Translations under genes and position numbers: made by a program
From: Candidatus Tectimicrobiota bacterium
GTDB taxonomy: Bacteria > JACPUC01
Reading direction: 5' to 3'
Length of the DNA: 64,000 bases
Assembly (NCBI GenBank): GCA_016192455.1
Contig: JACPUC010000001.1
Span: 242,110-306,109, forward strand
Shown: positions 8,687-16,789 of the stretch, piece by piece
Layout of the letters: every line of letters starts with the position of its first letter
Numbering within the stretch: position 1 is the first letter of the stretch
Notes under the pieces: model-generated
Database searches by the model: none
Told to the model about the DNA's origin: nothing
Seen by the model: only the letters and a program-made list of their open reading frames with translations

Positions 8687-9385
8687 GTGGCTCTAACGCC
8701 CCGGGAGTTTTACGACAAGCTCTGCGGCGAGCGCGACGCGATGTGGCAGCGCATCATGGGGAGCCGCGTCACGGACAAGAGCGCCGCCTCGAAGTCAATC
8801 GAGGCGGTTCTCTTTGAAGTCTGCCGCATCTGCTACGCCGAGCTGCGCCAGGCCGAGGGGGTGGCGAACTGGATCACCACGACGCCGGAGTTCGAGATGA
8901 AGCTCGCCTTCCTGCGCCAGGTGGGGGATGAGATCAAGCACTACCAGGCCGAGGCGGCGCTGCTGCGCGAGTTCGGCATCGACATCCGCGAGTACCAGAC
9001 GGTGCCGGAGTGGGTGGACTACTTCAACTGGCTGCAAATCCTCCCCAGCACGGTGGAGCGGGTGGCGACGCACCTGGTGCAGGAGCATTTCGGGGGGGAC
9101 GGCCAGATGCGGCTGAGCCAGATGAGGAACCCCGCCTATGCGCGCATCATGGAGGTCTTCCGCGACGTCGTCGTGCCGGATGAGAAGTTTCACATGACCC
9201 TCGGGCCGAAGGCGATCCTGCAGTACGCCACCGATGAACGCACCCAGGAAATGGCCTACGCCGCCTTCCAGGAGGGGATGCGTCGCGCCATCCGCACCGA
9301 GCTGCGGTTCAAGGAGCGCAAGGAGGCCCTGGCGCGGGCCGGCTGGCCGGAGGGCTGGTGGCGGCTGGTGGGGGAGGTCGAGTGA
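8687..9385 (+). CDS. Ferritin-like di-iron protein
   Basis: A 232-residue helical protein. The metal-ligand pattern of the ferritin-like superfamily is visible: glutamates in IEAVLFEVCR, an ExxH in GDEIKHYQAEA, a glutamate in LVQEHFGGDG and a second ExxH in PDEKFHMTLG. It may be an oxygenase or oxidase; no specific substrate can be named. The start is the GTG at 8687 because GGAGGGAGCGAG stands directly before it and the upstream frame is unlike protein. It ends 87 bases before the first binding-protein gene and may be co-transcribed with it. Confidence 0.8.
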   Translation: MALTPREFYDKLCGERDAMWQRIMGSRVTDKSAASKSIEAVLFEVCRICYAELRQAEGVANWITTTPEFEMKLAFLRQVGDEIKHYQAEAALLREFGIDIREYQTVPEWVDYFNWLQILPSTVERVATHLVQEHFGGDGQMRLSQMRNPAYARIMEVFRDVVVPDEKFHMTLGPKAILQYATDERTQEMAYAAFQEGMRRAIRTELRFKERKEALARAGWPEGWWRLVGEVE

Positions 9386-9471
9386 GGGCAAACGGTGGGG
9401 GGGTGAGGGTTCGCCGCGCCTGCGAGCGTCCGTCGTTCGGCATGTCGGCTGACACCGGCGAGGAGAAACCA

Positions 9472-10461
9472 ATGCATAAGGGGATGCGGCGCCAGGTCGG
9501 ATGCGCGCGCCTGAGCTGGATGCTGGGGCTGGCGAGCGCGCTGCTGCTGGCGGCCTCGGCCACGGCGGCGGCGCAGGTTGAAACGGTCACCTTCACGAGC
9601 ACCGCGGACGGCATGTCCGGGCTCGTCAGCCGCGTCATCGCGCAGCAGAAGCTCGACGCCAAGAACGGCCTACACGTCGACGCGAAGTCGTTCTCGCCGG
9701 ATAAGGCGACGAGCACCCTGGTGATGAAGCAGATGGAGACGGGCTTCATCAGCCCCATGGCGCTGGCCCGCGTCAACCTGCGCGGCAACCAGTTGCGCAT
9801 CTTCGGGCCGCAGCTCTGGAACCACATCTCCATCGTCGTCCAGCCGGACGCGGGCATCTCCACCCTTGGCGGCTTGCAGGGGAAGAAGCTGGCCATCCTG
9901 CCGCGGGTGAGCGGCGCCTACAACACCTGGGCGCTGGTCAACCAGATGCGCGGCATCGACGTGGAGACGTCCTACCAGATGATCTTCGGTCCCCCGCCGG
10001 TGATCCTCGGCCTGTTCTACAAGAAGGAGGTGCAGGCGGCGGCAATCTTCGAGCCCCTGACCACCGGCCTGCTGGCCGCCAAGAAAGGCGTCGAGATTCT
10101 CCGCGTCAAGGACCTCTGGCGCGAGCTGACCGGCGAACCGATGATGCTCACCGGCCTCGCTGCCTACCAGGATTGGCTCGACGCCAACCCGAGCAAGGCG
10201 CGCAAACTCGCCGCCACCTATCTCGACGCGCATCGCTACATCGTGGCGCATGCCGCCGCGGTCATCGAGGCGAATCGCGACTACCTGAAGGTGACGAGCG
10301 AGGCGCACGCCAAGCTCCTGGCCGAGCGCCTCCCCGAGGTGCTGCCGGTGCGCTGGGACGACAAGCTCATCGCCAACGCCGAGCTCATCACGAGCAAGGC
10401 CGCGGAGTTCGGCCTGATCAAAGGGGTGCCGCCGGGGAAGCTCTTCCTGAAGTTCGAGTAA
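9472..10461 (+). CDS. NMT1/SsuA-type ABC substrate-binding protein (copy 1)
   Basis: Predicted periplasmic solute receptor of 329 residues. A Sec signal peptide covers about the first 38 residues (hydrophobic core LASALLLAASATAAAQ). The mature part has the two-lobe NMT1/THI5-like fold, with the segments KLAILPRVSGAYNTWALV and YQMIFGPPPVILGLFYKK. The ATG at 9472 has GAGGAG 8 bases upstream. The ligand is unknown. No permease or ATPase gene is next to it. It is a tandem paralogue of the following gene. Confidence 0.88.
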   Translation: MHKGMRRQVGCARLSWMLGLASALLLAASATAAAQVETVTFTSTADGMSGLVSRVIAQQKLDAKNGLHVDAKSFSPDKATSTLVMKQMETGFISPMALARVNLRGNQLRIFGPQLWNHISIVVQPDAGISTLGGLQGKKLAILPRVSGAYNTWALVNQMRGIDVETSYQMIFGPPPVILGLFYKKEVQAAAIFEPLTTGLLAAKKGVEILRVKDLWRELTGEPMMLTGLAAYQDWLDANPSKARKLAATYLDAHRYIVAHAAAVIEANRDYLKVTSEAHAKLLAERLPEVLPVRWDDKLIANAELITSKAAEFGLIKGVPPGKLFLKFE

Positions 10462-10604
10462 CGGTCGGTCTTCACGAAGCACGGCTGCCGCCAGGCGCTG
10501 CCCGCAGGGGAGGAGGCCGGTGCGCGGCGGGGCAGGGGAGGAGCGTTCCACCACCACAACGCCGTGGGGCTCCCGACCGACAGACAGAAAGGGGGGGGAA
10601 GACG

Positions 10605-11573
10605 ATGCTTAGACAGCGGACGTGGAGGATTGCGGCAGGCGTCCTGGCGCTGCTCCTTCTCCCCGGCTGGGGAGGAGCCGCGGCGCAGGTGGAGAGCGTC
10701 CTGATGGGGACGACGATCGGCGGCGCGGCCGGCTTCATCACCAACATCATCAAGCAGCACAACCTGGATGCGAAGAACGGCCTCAACCTCGACCTGAAAG
10801 CCTTCTCGCCCGACAAGCTGCAGAACGTCCTCATCGCCCGTCAGATCGAGGTCGGGCTCATCAACCCGATCGCCCTGGTGCGCGTCAACCTGCGCGGCAA
10901 CAAGATGCGCCTCTTCGGCCCGCTGCTCTGGAACCATACCTCCCTCGTCGTGCAGCCGGACTCGAAGGTCGCCGCCTTTGCCGACCTGAAGGGGAAGAAG
11001 GTGGCGATCCTGCCGCGCGTCAGCGGCGGCTTCAACACCTGGGCGTTGGCGAACCGCATGCGCGGTCTCGACCCCGAGAAGCCCTACCAGATGATCTTCG
11101 GTCCGCCGCCGGTCATCCTCGGCCTCTTCCACAAGAAAGAGGTGGAGGTCGTCGCCTCCTTCGAGCCGTACACCACGGCGCTGCTGGCCGACAAGGCAGG
11201 CCGGGAGATCACCACCATCAGTGAGCTGTGGCGCGAAAGCACCGGCGAGCCGATGCTGCTCATCGGCCTCGGCGCCTACCAGGAGTGGCTCGACACCCAT
11301 CAACGCCAGGCCAAGAAGACCGTGGCGACGCTGGGCGACGCCGTTGCTACCTTCTTCGCCAATCCGCGCCGGGCAATCGAGGCCAATCTCGACTACTTCA
11401 AGGCCAAGACGAAAGCCCATGCCGATCTCCTCGAGCAGCGCCTGCCGAAGATCTACACCAATCGCTGGGACGGCGAGATCGTGGCGAACCTGCGCCTCAT
11501 CGTGCAGAAGTCGGTGGAGTTCGGCATTCTGGAGCGCGCGCCCGAGGGCGAGCAATTCCTGCAATTGAAGTAA
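10605..11573 (+). CDS. NMT1/SsuA-type ABC substrate-binding protein (copy 2)
   Basis: Second predicted periplasmic receptor, 322 residues, with a signal peptide ending near GWGGAAAQVES. It aligns with the preceding gene over its full length and shares long blocks such as LDAKNGL, SPDK, RVNLRGN, LPRVSG and MIFGPPPVILGLF, so the pair arose by tandem duplication. The ATG at 10605 follows a G-rich site (GGGGGGGGAAGACG). Where the lobes line the ligand cleft the two differ modestly, so they may bind related ligands. No transport partners adjoin. Confidence 0.88.
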   Translation: MLRQRTWRIAAGVLALLLLPGWGGAAAQVESVLMGTTIGGAAGFITNIIKQHNLDAKNGLNLDLKAFSPDKLQNVLIARQIEVGLINPIALVRVNLRGNKMRLFGPLLWNHTSLVVQPDSKVAAFADLKGKKVAILPRVSGGFNTWALANRMRGLDPEKPYQMIFGPPPVILGLFHKKEVEVVASFEPYTTALLADKAGREITTISELWRESTGEPMLLIGLGAYQEWLDTHQRQAKKTVATLGDAVATFFANPRRAIEANLDYFKAKTKAHADLLEQRLPKIYTNRWDGEIVANLRLIVQKSVEFGILERAPEGEQFLQLK

Positions 11574-11618
11574 CGCGGGGCATCCTTCCCCATGCCGCGG
11601 CCGCGGGGGGTGGGTGGC

Positions 11619-11646
11619 GTAGGGGCGGTTCGCGAACCGCCCCTAC
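11619..11646. repeat. Palindromic repeat family D, copy 1
   Basis: Perfect 28-base palindrome with the arm GTAGGGGCGGTTCG. Related copies lie at 16700-16727, 17928-17955 and 28212-28239, all intergenic. Confidence 0.85.
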
Positions 11647-11723
11647 AACCGTCTGCTCCGGTCGCCGTTCGCGGTTCCCGCCACCCTCACCATGGCGCCG
11701 CGCGCCACCGTTGAGGTGTTTCG

Positions 11724-12752
11724 ATGACCCAGCACGATCTTCCCGCGCTCCCCACCAGCGTCGTCGGCAGCCACGCGCTGCCGGGCTGGTTGTGGCTGGC
11801 GCGGGAGGCCATGGACGCCGGGCGCCTGGGCGAGACCGACCTCGCCGAGGTGCAGCGCGACGCCACCCGCCTCGCCATCGACGACATGACGGACGCTGGC
11901 ATCGACATCATCAGCGACGGCGAGATGGGGCGCGTGAACTTCCTCTACGGCTTCTACCAGCACCTCACGAACCTCGAGGTGCTGGAGCCGCGGCGCAAGC
12001 TCGGACGGCCGTTCTTCGACACTGTCCCCCCGTTCCGCGTGGTCGGCAAGATCGCGGCCCCCCGCGGGCTGGGAACCGTGCAGCCGTTCCGCCTGGCGCG
12101 CGCCATGAGCGCCAAGCCGATGAAAGCCACCTGTCCCGGCCCGGCCACCCTCATCATCCCCCTGCGCGGGCATGGCGGCTACAGCTCGCCAGCGGGCGTC
12201 TACGAAGACCTCGCCGCAATCGTCAACGCCGAGTGCAGGGCCCTCGTCGAGGCGGGCGCCGAGTTCATCCAGCTCGACGAGCCGAACTACGCCCAGCATC
12301 CCAGCGGCGACATCGAGTATTTTGTCGAGCTCTTCAACCACGCCGTAGAAGGCGTCGCGGCGAAGATCGCCATCCACATCTGCTTCGGCAACCTCTTCGG
12401 CCGCCCCTGGAGCGGCGGCCGCAGCTACCGGCCCATGTTCCCGGCGCTGCTAAAGGTGAAGGCGCAGCAGATCGTCCTCGAGTTCGGCAGCCGCGAGCTG
12501 GCCGAGCTGGAGCTGTGGAAGGAGTACAAGACCGACGCCTTCGAGCTCGGCTTCGGCTGCATCGACGTGAAAGCCTTCCGGCCGGAGAGCCCCGAGCTGG
12601 TGGCGGCGCGCATCCGGCGGGCGCTCACGGTCTGCCCGCGGCAGCGGCTCTTCATCAACCCCGACTGCGGCCTCTGGGAGACGCCCCGCGGCATCGCCGT
12701 GCAGAAGCTCAAGGCCATGGTCGAGGGGACGAAGATGGTGCGGCGGGGGTAG
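11724..12752 (+). CDS. MetE C-terminal-like (cobalamin-independent methionine synthase family) protein
   Basis: A 342-residue TIM-barrel protein resembling the catalytic C-terminal half of MetE without the N-terminal half. The start LPTSVVGSHALPGW, the DISDGEM-like segment IISDGEMGRVNF, QLDEPNY, the zinc-ligand region IHICFGN and the late cysteine in INPDCGLW are all typical. Stand-alone members act in methyl transfer to or from varied thiols; this one's substrate is unknown. It follows the two binding proteins by 150 bases, with a family D palindrome between them. Confidence 0.85.
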   Translation: MTQHDLPALPTSVVGSHALPGWLWLAREAMDAGRLGETDLAEVQRDATRLAIDDMTDAGIDIISDGEMGRVNFLYGFYQHLTNLEVLEPRRKLGRPFFDTVPPFRVVGKIAAPRGLGTVQPFRLARAMSAKPMKATCPGPATLIIPLRGHGGYSSPAGVYEDLAAIVNAECRALVEAGAEFIQLDEPNYAQHPSGDIEYFVELFNHAVEGVAAKIAIHICFGNLFGRPWSGGRSYRPMFPALLKVKAQQIVLEFGSRELAELELWKEYKTDAFELGFGCIDVKAFRPESPELVAARIRRALTVCPRQRLFINPDCGLWETPRGIAVQKLKAMVEGTKMVRRG

Positions 12753-12965
12753 AGGAGGCAGCTCCGGCACGCCGGCGCGAGGGAATGTGCTGAAGCGGCA
12801 ATTCAGGGCGCGCGAGTTCCGGCACGCTTTCCTGCGGTCTTTTCGTGCGGGTGGTCTCGTCCGGCCGGGGCCGGGGCGGAAAGCGGCGGCGCTCCTCGCA
12901 AATCGCCGGGTGGCGACGGGGGGGTTGGCAACGCCCGCGGATGTTCGCCTCGCCCTTGCGGCCTT

Positions 12966-15299
12966 CTATACCCGCTCGCCGCTCCCTGCCCGCATGAGGC
13001 GGATCAGGCGCTCCGGAGTCAGGGGCAGCCGGGTGATCTTGACGCCGAAGGGGCGCAGGGCGTCCTCCACGGCCGCGGCGATGGCGGCCGGCGCCGCCAC
13101 CACGCCGCTCTCGCCGACCCCCTTGATGCCCTGGGGGTTGCGGGTCGAGAGCGTCTCCAGGTGCTCGATCTCGATGGCGGGGAGGTCGGTGGCAAGCGGC
13201 AGGAGGTAGTCCATCAACGAGCAGGTGAGCGGCTGACCCTGGCGGTCGTACTGCATGTCCTCGAAGAGGGCGCTTCCCACGCCGTGGGCCACGCCGCCGA
13301 TCACCTGGCCCTCGACGATGAGCGGGTTGATCATGCGGCCGCAGTCCTCGGCCACGAGGAAGCGGCGCAGGCGCACCTCGCCGGTGGCGGGATCGACCTC
13401 GACCACAGCCACCTGCGCGCCGCTTGAGTAGGTGGCGGCGCTGGGGTAGAAGTACTCCGTTGCTTCGAGCCCCGGCGTGCCGAGGGTGGCGTAGCCCCGC
13501 GAGCCGCCGCTCACCGCGTTCGCCAGCTCTCCCAGCCGCAGCGCCCGGTCCGGCGCGCCGCGCACGCAGATCACCCCATCGCGCAGCTCCAGGTCCTCGG
13601 CGGCGGCCTCGAGGCTGGCGGCGGCGAGGCTGAAGAGCTTGGCGCGCACGGCGCGCGCCGCTTGCGCGGCGGCGTTGGCCGCAACCACCGCCGTGCGGCT
13701 GGCGAAGGTCCCCACCCCGAAGGGGATGGCGTCGCTCTCTCCCACCACCACCTCGACCGACTCCGGATCAACGCCGAGCTCCTGCGCGCAGACCTGGGCG
13801 AGCGTCGTCACGTGCCCCTGCCCCTGACTGCTTGAGCCGCAGAAGAGGGCAATGCGCCCGGCGCTGTCGATGCGCACCGTGGCGCCTTCGAACGGCCCGA
13901 TCCCCGACGTCTCCACGAAACACGCCAGACCGATGCCGAGGTGGCGCCCGGCCCGCCGCTGCTCCTCCTGGTCGCGCCGCAGCGCCGCATAGTCCACCTT
14001 GTCGAGGGCCGCGCGCAGGCAGGCGGGGTAATCGCCGCTGTCGTAGGTCACCGGCACGCCGTTGTGGACGATGCCGGTGGCATACGGAAATTGATCCGGC
14101 CGCACGAGGTTCCTGAAGCGCATCTCGACGGGGTCGATCCCCAGCTCCGCCGCGGCGCGGTCGAGGAGGCGCTCGATGACGAAGGTGGCCTGCGGCTGCC
14201 CAGCGCCGCGCACCGGGGTCGTCGGCACCTTGTTCGTGTAGACGAGCGAGAAGCCCACCTCGAGGCTGGGCACCCGATACACCGAAGTGAGCGAGGAGAG
14301 CGTCACGAGGGAGACCACCATGCCCCAGGGCACGTAGGCGCCGGCATCGGCCAGGAAGTGATCCCGCAGGGCCAGGATGTTCCCCGCGGCGTCCACCGCC
14401 AGGGCGGCGTCGTGCATCTGCGTGTGCTCGTGCGTGGCGCACATGCTGTGCTCGAGGCGGTCCTCCAGCCAGCGCACCGGCCTCCCCAGCTTCATCGCGG
14501 CGTAGGGGACGAGGAAATCCTCGGGGTAGAACGGCGCCTTCGGGCCGAAGGCCCCGCCGACATCCGGCGCGGCGGTATGGATGCGGTGCTCCGGCAGCTC
14601 CAGCAGCATGGCGAGGAAGCGACGGAGCTGGTGCGGCGCCTGCGTCGAGCTCCACACCCGCAGGTGGCCGCTGGCCGCATCGTAGTCGGCGACGCCGCCG
14701 CGCCCCTCGATGCTCTGCCCGGTGCCGCGGGTGAACGTGAAGCGGTCCTCGACCACCGCCGCGGCGCGCGCAAACGCAGCCGCGCACTCCCCCGCCTCGC
14801 GCGTCACGCGCGCCGCAAGGTTCCCCGGGGCCTCGGCATGGATGGCGGGGGCCGCAGGAGCAAGCCCCGCCTCCAGATCGACGACCGCGGGCAGGGGCTC
14901 GTACTCCACCGTCACCTGCTCCGCCGCGTCCTGCGCCAGGTACGGGTCCGCCGCCACGACGAAGGCGAGCGGCTCGCCGACGTAGCGCACCCGCTCGCCC
15001 GCCAAAAGCGGCGGCGTGCAGGAGCGCAACTGGGGATGCGGCAGGGGCTGCGGGATGACGCGGCGGGGGACCTCGAGGTCAGGCGCGGTATACACCGCCA
15101 GCACACCCGGCAGGCGGGCGGCGGCCGCCACTTGGCAGGCAAGGATCTTGGCGTGTGCGTGGCGGCTGCGCACCACGGCGCCATAGGCCATCCCCGGCAG
15201 GCGGAGGTCGCCCACGTAGCGCCCGCCGCCCGCCAGCAGCCGCGGGTCCTCCTTGCGCTTCAGCCTGGCGCCGATGACTCCCGAGGTCGTGCTGCTCAT
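12966..15299 (-). CDS. Molybdenum hydroxylase large subunit (xanthine dehydrogenase / CoxL family)
   Basis: A 777-residue catalytic subunit that binds the molybdopterin cytosine dinucleotide cofactor. The N-terminal GARLKRKEDPRLLAGGGRYVGD is characteristic. The segment TPVRGAGQPQATFVIER is the AYRGAGR-type active-site loop of form II and general hydroxylases, not the AYRCSFR loop of true CO dehydrogenase. The C-terminal GVGESGVV supplies the catalytic glutamate. The ATG at 15299 has GAGGAT upstream. Medium (FAD) and small (2Fe-2S) subunit genes are not adjacent on either side. Its first 13 codons and leader are duplicated at 16540-16616. Confidence 0.92.
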   Translation of the reverse strand: MSSTTSGVIGARLKRKEDPRLLAGGGRYVGDLRLPGMAYGAVVRSRHAHAKILACQVAAAARLPGVLAVYTAPDLEVPRRVIPQPLPHPQLRSCTPPLLAGERVRYVGEPLAFVVAADPYLAQDAAEQVTVEYEPLPAVVDLEAGLAPAAPAIHAEAPGNLAARVTREAGECAAAFARAAAVVEDRFTFTRGTGQSIEGRGGVADYDAASGHLRVWSSTQAPHQLRRFLAMLLELPEHRIHTAAPDVGGAFGPKAPFYPEDFLVPYAAMKLGRPVRWLEDRLEHSMCATHEHTQMHDAALAVDAAGNILALRDHFLADAGAYVPWGMVVSLVTLSSLTSVYRVPSLEVGFSLVYTNKVPTTPVRGAGQPQATFVIERLLDRAAAELGIDPVEMRFRNLVRPDQFPYATGIVHNGVPVTYDSGDYPACLRAALDKVDYAALRRDQEEQRRAGRHLGIGLACFVETSGIGPFEGATVRIDSAGRIALFCGSSSQGQGHVTTLAQVCAQELGVDPESVEVVVGESDAIPFGVGTFASRTAVVAANAAAQAARAVRAKLFSLAAASLEAAAEDLELRDGVICVRGAPDRALRLGELANAVSGGSRGYATLGTPGLEATEYFYPSAATYSSGAQVAVVEVDPATGEVRLRRFLVAEDCGRMINPLIVEGQVIGGVAHGVGSALFEDMQYDRQGQPLTCSLMDYLLPLATDLPAIEIEHLETLSTRNPQGIKGVGESGVVAAPAAIAAAVEDALRPFGVKITRLPLTPERLIRLMRAGSGERV

Positions 15300-15337
15300 G
15301 GCTCGATCCTCACTGCCATGGCGCCCGAGGCGCCGCG
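15261..15337. repeat. 77-bp direct repeat, left copy
   Basis: Perfectly identical to 16540-16616. It spans the first 13 codons, start and ribosome binding site of the molybdenum hydroxylase gene. Confidence 0.95.
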
Positions 15338-15830
15338 AAGCTCGGCAACTTCGTTGACTCCAAGATCGCCCTGCGCAAGCGTGACCGCAGCGAGCTGGAC
15401 GCGCCCCCGCCGAGGCCCACCAAGAAACAATCCAAGGCGGTGTAAGGAGCGGCCATGTGGTCAACCCTGCTGAGTCTACTGGTGGGTTCGGCGCGGAAGA
15501 CGGCATCGGATGGGCTAATGACGCACTTCGCGGAGAAGGCCAAGCGGCGGAAAGAAGCGGGACTTGAGCGATTTCACCTCAAGGAGGAACTGCGTGCGCA
15601 CTAGCTGGAGAAGCTGAAGGAATTTGAGGCGATGGACGGCGCTCGCTTGGTTAAGCATGTCAAGGCTCGCCGCGGTTTCGGGGTGCGCGGTGAGGCGCGA
15701 GTACGTCTCTGTCCGCATCCCCACAAGGGACAAGGGCTGGGCTTGGCTCACGAAGGACACGCCAGCGCCGTTCGACGGCGTGCTAATCACTTAGGAGGAC
15801 GCGAGGCGGGCGGAAGAGGGGATGGGTGAA
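15338..15830 (+). pseudogene. Remnants of phage lysis-type genes
   Basis: Three decayed pieces. Bases 15338-15440 encode the C-terminus of an unknown protein ending RPTKKQSKAV. An ATG at 15455 opens a 49-residue frame (MWSTLLSLLVGSARKTASDG) with a short membrane anchor and a charged helix, stopped by TAG at 15602, although the reading continues sensibly (LEKLKEFEAMDGARLVKHV). A third piece around 15700-15793 encodes EYVSVRIPTRDKGWAWL and then APFDGVLIT, ending at a TAG. The last motif recurs at 57730-57830. The arrangement resembles small holin/spanin-type phage genes. It is not a working gene as it stands. Confidence 0.6.
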
Positions 15831-15959
15831 AGGCTTAACCCGTAATCAGCTCGGCCGCTCGCGCTTCGATCCCGCCTCGGCGCGCCGCATCCATTTCCTT
15901 CCTCTTATCCCTCGGGGGCGTTGCCATGCTAGCTCCTCCCACTGGTCCCCGAGGAGCAG

Positions 15960-16226
15960 TTATCGGTAAACGTCTCGGCGGTAGCCGATCTCCACGACCA
16001 GCACCACAAGCCGGTCATCCTGTACATCGCAGATGATGCGGTAATCTCCCACGCGATACCGCCATAAGTTGCCTAAGTGCCCCCTCAGCGCCTTGCCGAG
16101 TGTACGGGGGTCGTCGAGAGCGGCAACCTGCTTTTCGAGGTAATCGCGGATGCGGGACCGTGTTTGCGGTTCCAGCTTCCTGACGAACTTCTGAACAGAC
16201 TTGGCATATTCAATCGTCCACGCCAC
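15960..16226 (-). CDS. RelE/ParE-family toxin
   Basis: An 88-residue basic protein of the RelE fold, in which members cleave mRNA on the ribosome or (ParE branch) poison gyrase. Family marks are IEYAKSVQKFVRKLEPQ at the start, GKALRGHLGNLWRYRVGDYRIICDV in the middle and VEIGYRRDVYR at the end; the C-terminal Arg-Asp-Val-Tyr pattern is common in RelE-type toxins. It overlaps the antitoxin gene by 17 bases, so they are translationally coupled. It lies in the 1.2-kb island between 77-bp repeats. Confidence 0.9.
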   Translation of the reverse strand: MAWTIEYAKSVQKFVRKLEPQTRSRIRDYLEKQVAALDDPRTLGKALRGHLGNLWRYRVGDYRIICDVQDDRLVVLVVEIGYRRDVYR

Positions 16227-16431
16227 GCCAGAAGTCCTCGGCGCTCATGACCTCTTCTTCGCCCTTGCGGACGCGCTCCAGCACGGCGGCGGCCAGGTAG
16301 TAGTCCTCCAGGTCTTCCAGGTGGCGCTCGATGAGTTCGCGCAGGTAATACGCCTTGCTGCGCCCGGTCTGGGCGGCAAGGAAGTTCAGCCGCTTTTCCA
16401 CGTCCGGCGAAAGGCGAACCGTCGTGGCCAT
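16210..16431 (-). CDS. Ribbon-helix-helix antitoxin
   Basis: Antitoxin of 73 residues for the adjacent RelE-like toxin. The N-terminal MATTVRLSPDVEKRLNFLA is a ribbon-helix-helix DNA-binding motif; the acidic C-terminal half (EDLEDYYLAAAVLERV) would wrap the toxin. The ATG at 16431 is preferred over 16446, because GGAGG overlaps the upstream codon and sits 8 bases before 16431. It is probably autoregulated through the palindrome just upstream. Confidence 0.88.
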   Translation of the reverse strand: MATTVRLSPDVEKRLNFLAAQTGRSKAYYLRELIERHLEDLEDYYLAAAVLERVRKGEEEVMSAEDFWRGVDD

Positions 16432-16446
16432 CTCTTGACCCTCCAT

Positions 16447-16497
16447 GAATACACGTATTCCCTTTCTTCATATAGCACCGAAGGCGGCTACGGTCAA
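16447..16497 (-). promoter_or_regulatory. Toxin-antitoxin promoter and operator
   Basis: Minus strand TTGACC (16497-16492), 17-base spacer, TATATG (16474-16469). Directly downstream lies the palindrome GAATACACGTATTC (16447-16460, plus-strand reading), well placed as an autoregulatory operator for the ribbon-helix-helix antitoxin. Confidence 0.7.
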
Positions 16498-16578
16498 GCT
16501 CCATGCGATGGCAAGAGCGGCTGGGTGGCTGGCTGCCGACAGCCTGGCGCCGATGACTCCCGAGGTCGTGCTGCTCAT
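16468..16578 (-). pseudogene. Duplicated 5' fragment of the molybdenum hydroxylase gene
   Basis: Within the right 77-bp repeat the first 13 codons (MSSTTSGVIGARL) recur, then run into unrelated sequence and stop at TGA 16468-16470. A duplication scar, not a gene. Confidence 0.85.
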
Positions 16579-16616
16579 GGCTCGATCCTCACTGCCATGG
16601 CGCCCGAGGCGCCGCG
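16540..16616. repeat. 77-bp direct repeat, right copy
   Basis: Identical to 15261-15337; the two bound a 1,202-base island carrying the toxin-antitoxin pair and phage-type remnants. Confidence 0.95.
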
Positions 16617-16699
16617 CGTGTCGTGTCGCTTGATGCGTTCATTCCGTTGCGGAAGGAAACCGTGCCCCTCTCTGGTGGAAGAGGGCGCACCCCCTCGGC

Positions 16700-16727
16700 G
16701 TAGGGGCGCTTCGCGAAGCGCCCCTAC
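16700..16727. repeat. Palindromic repeat family D, copy 2
   Basis: Perfect palindrome with the arm GTAGGGGCGCTTCG. It differs from copy 1 by a G-to-C change matched in the opposite arm, so the dyad is kept. Confidence 0.85.
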
Positions 16728-16789
16728 AATAGTGGGTGCGGGAAGCAAGGGTCCCCCCCACAGAAGGTGCGGCCCCCGCCGCTCAGTTC

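Noticed and set aside
12966-15299. Calling the hydroxylase a true CO dehydrogenase (coxL)
   Set aside because: The loop reads VRGAGQ, not the AYRCSFR loop of form I CO dehydrogenases.
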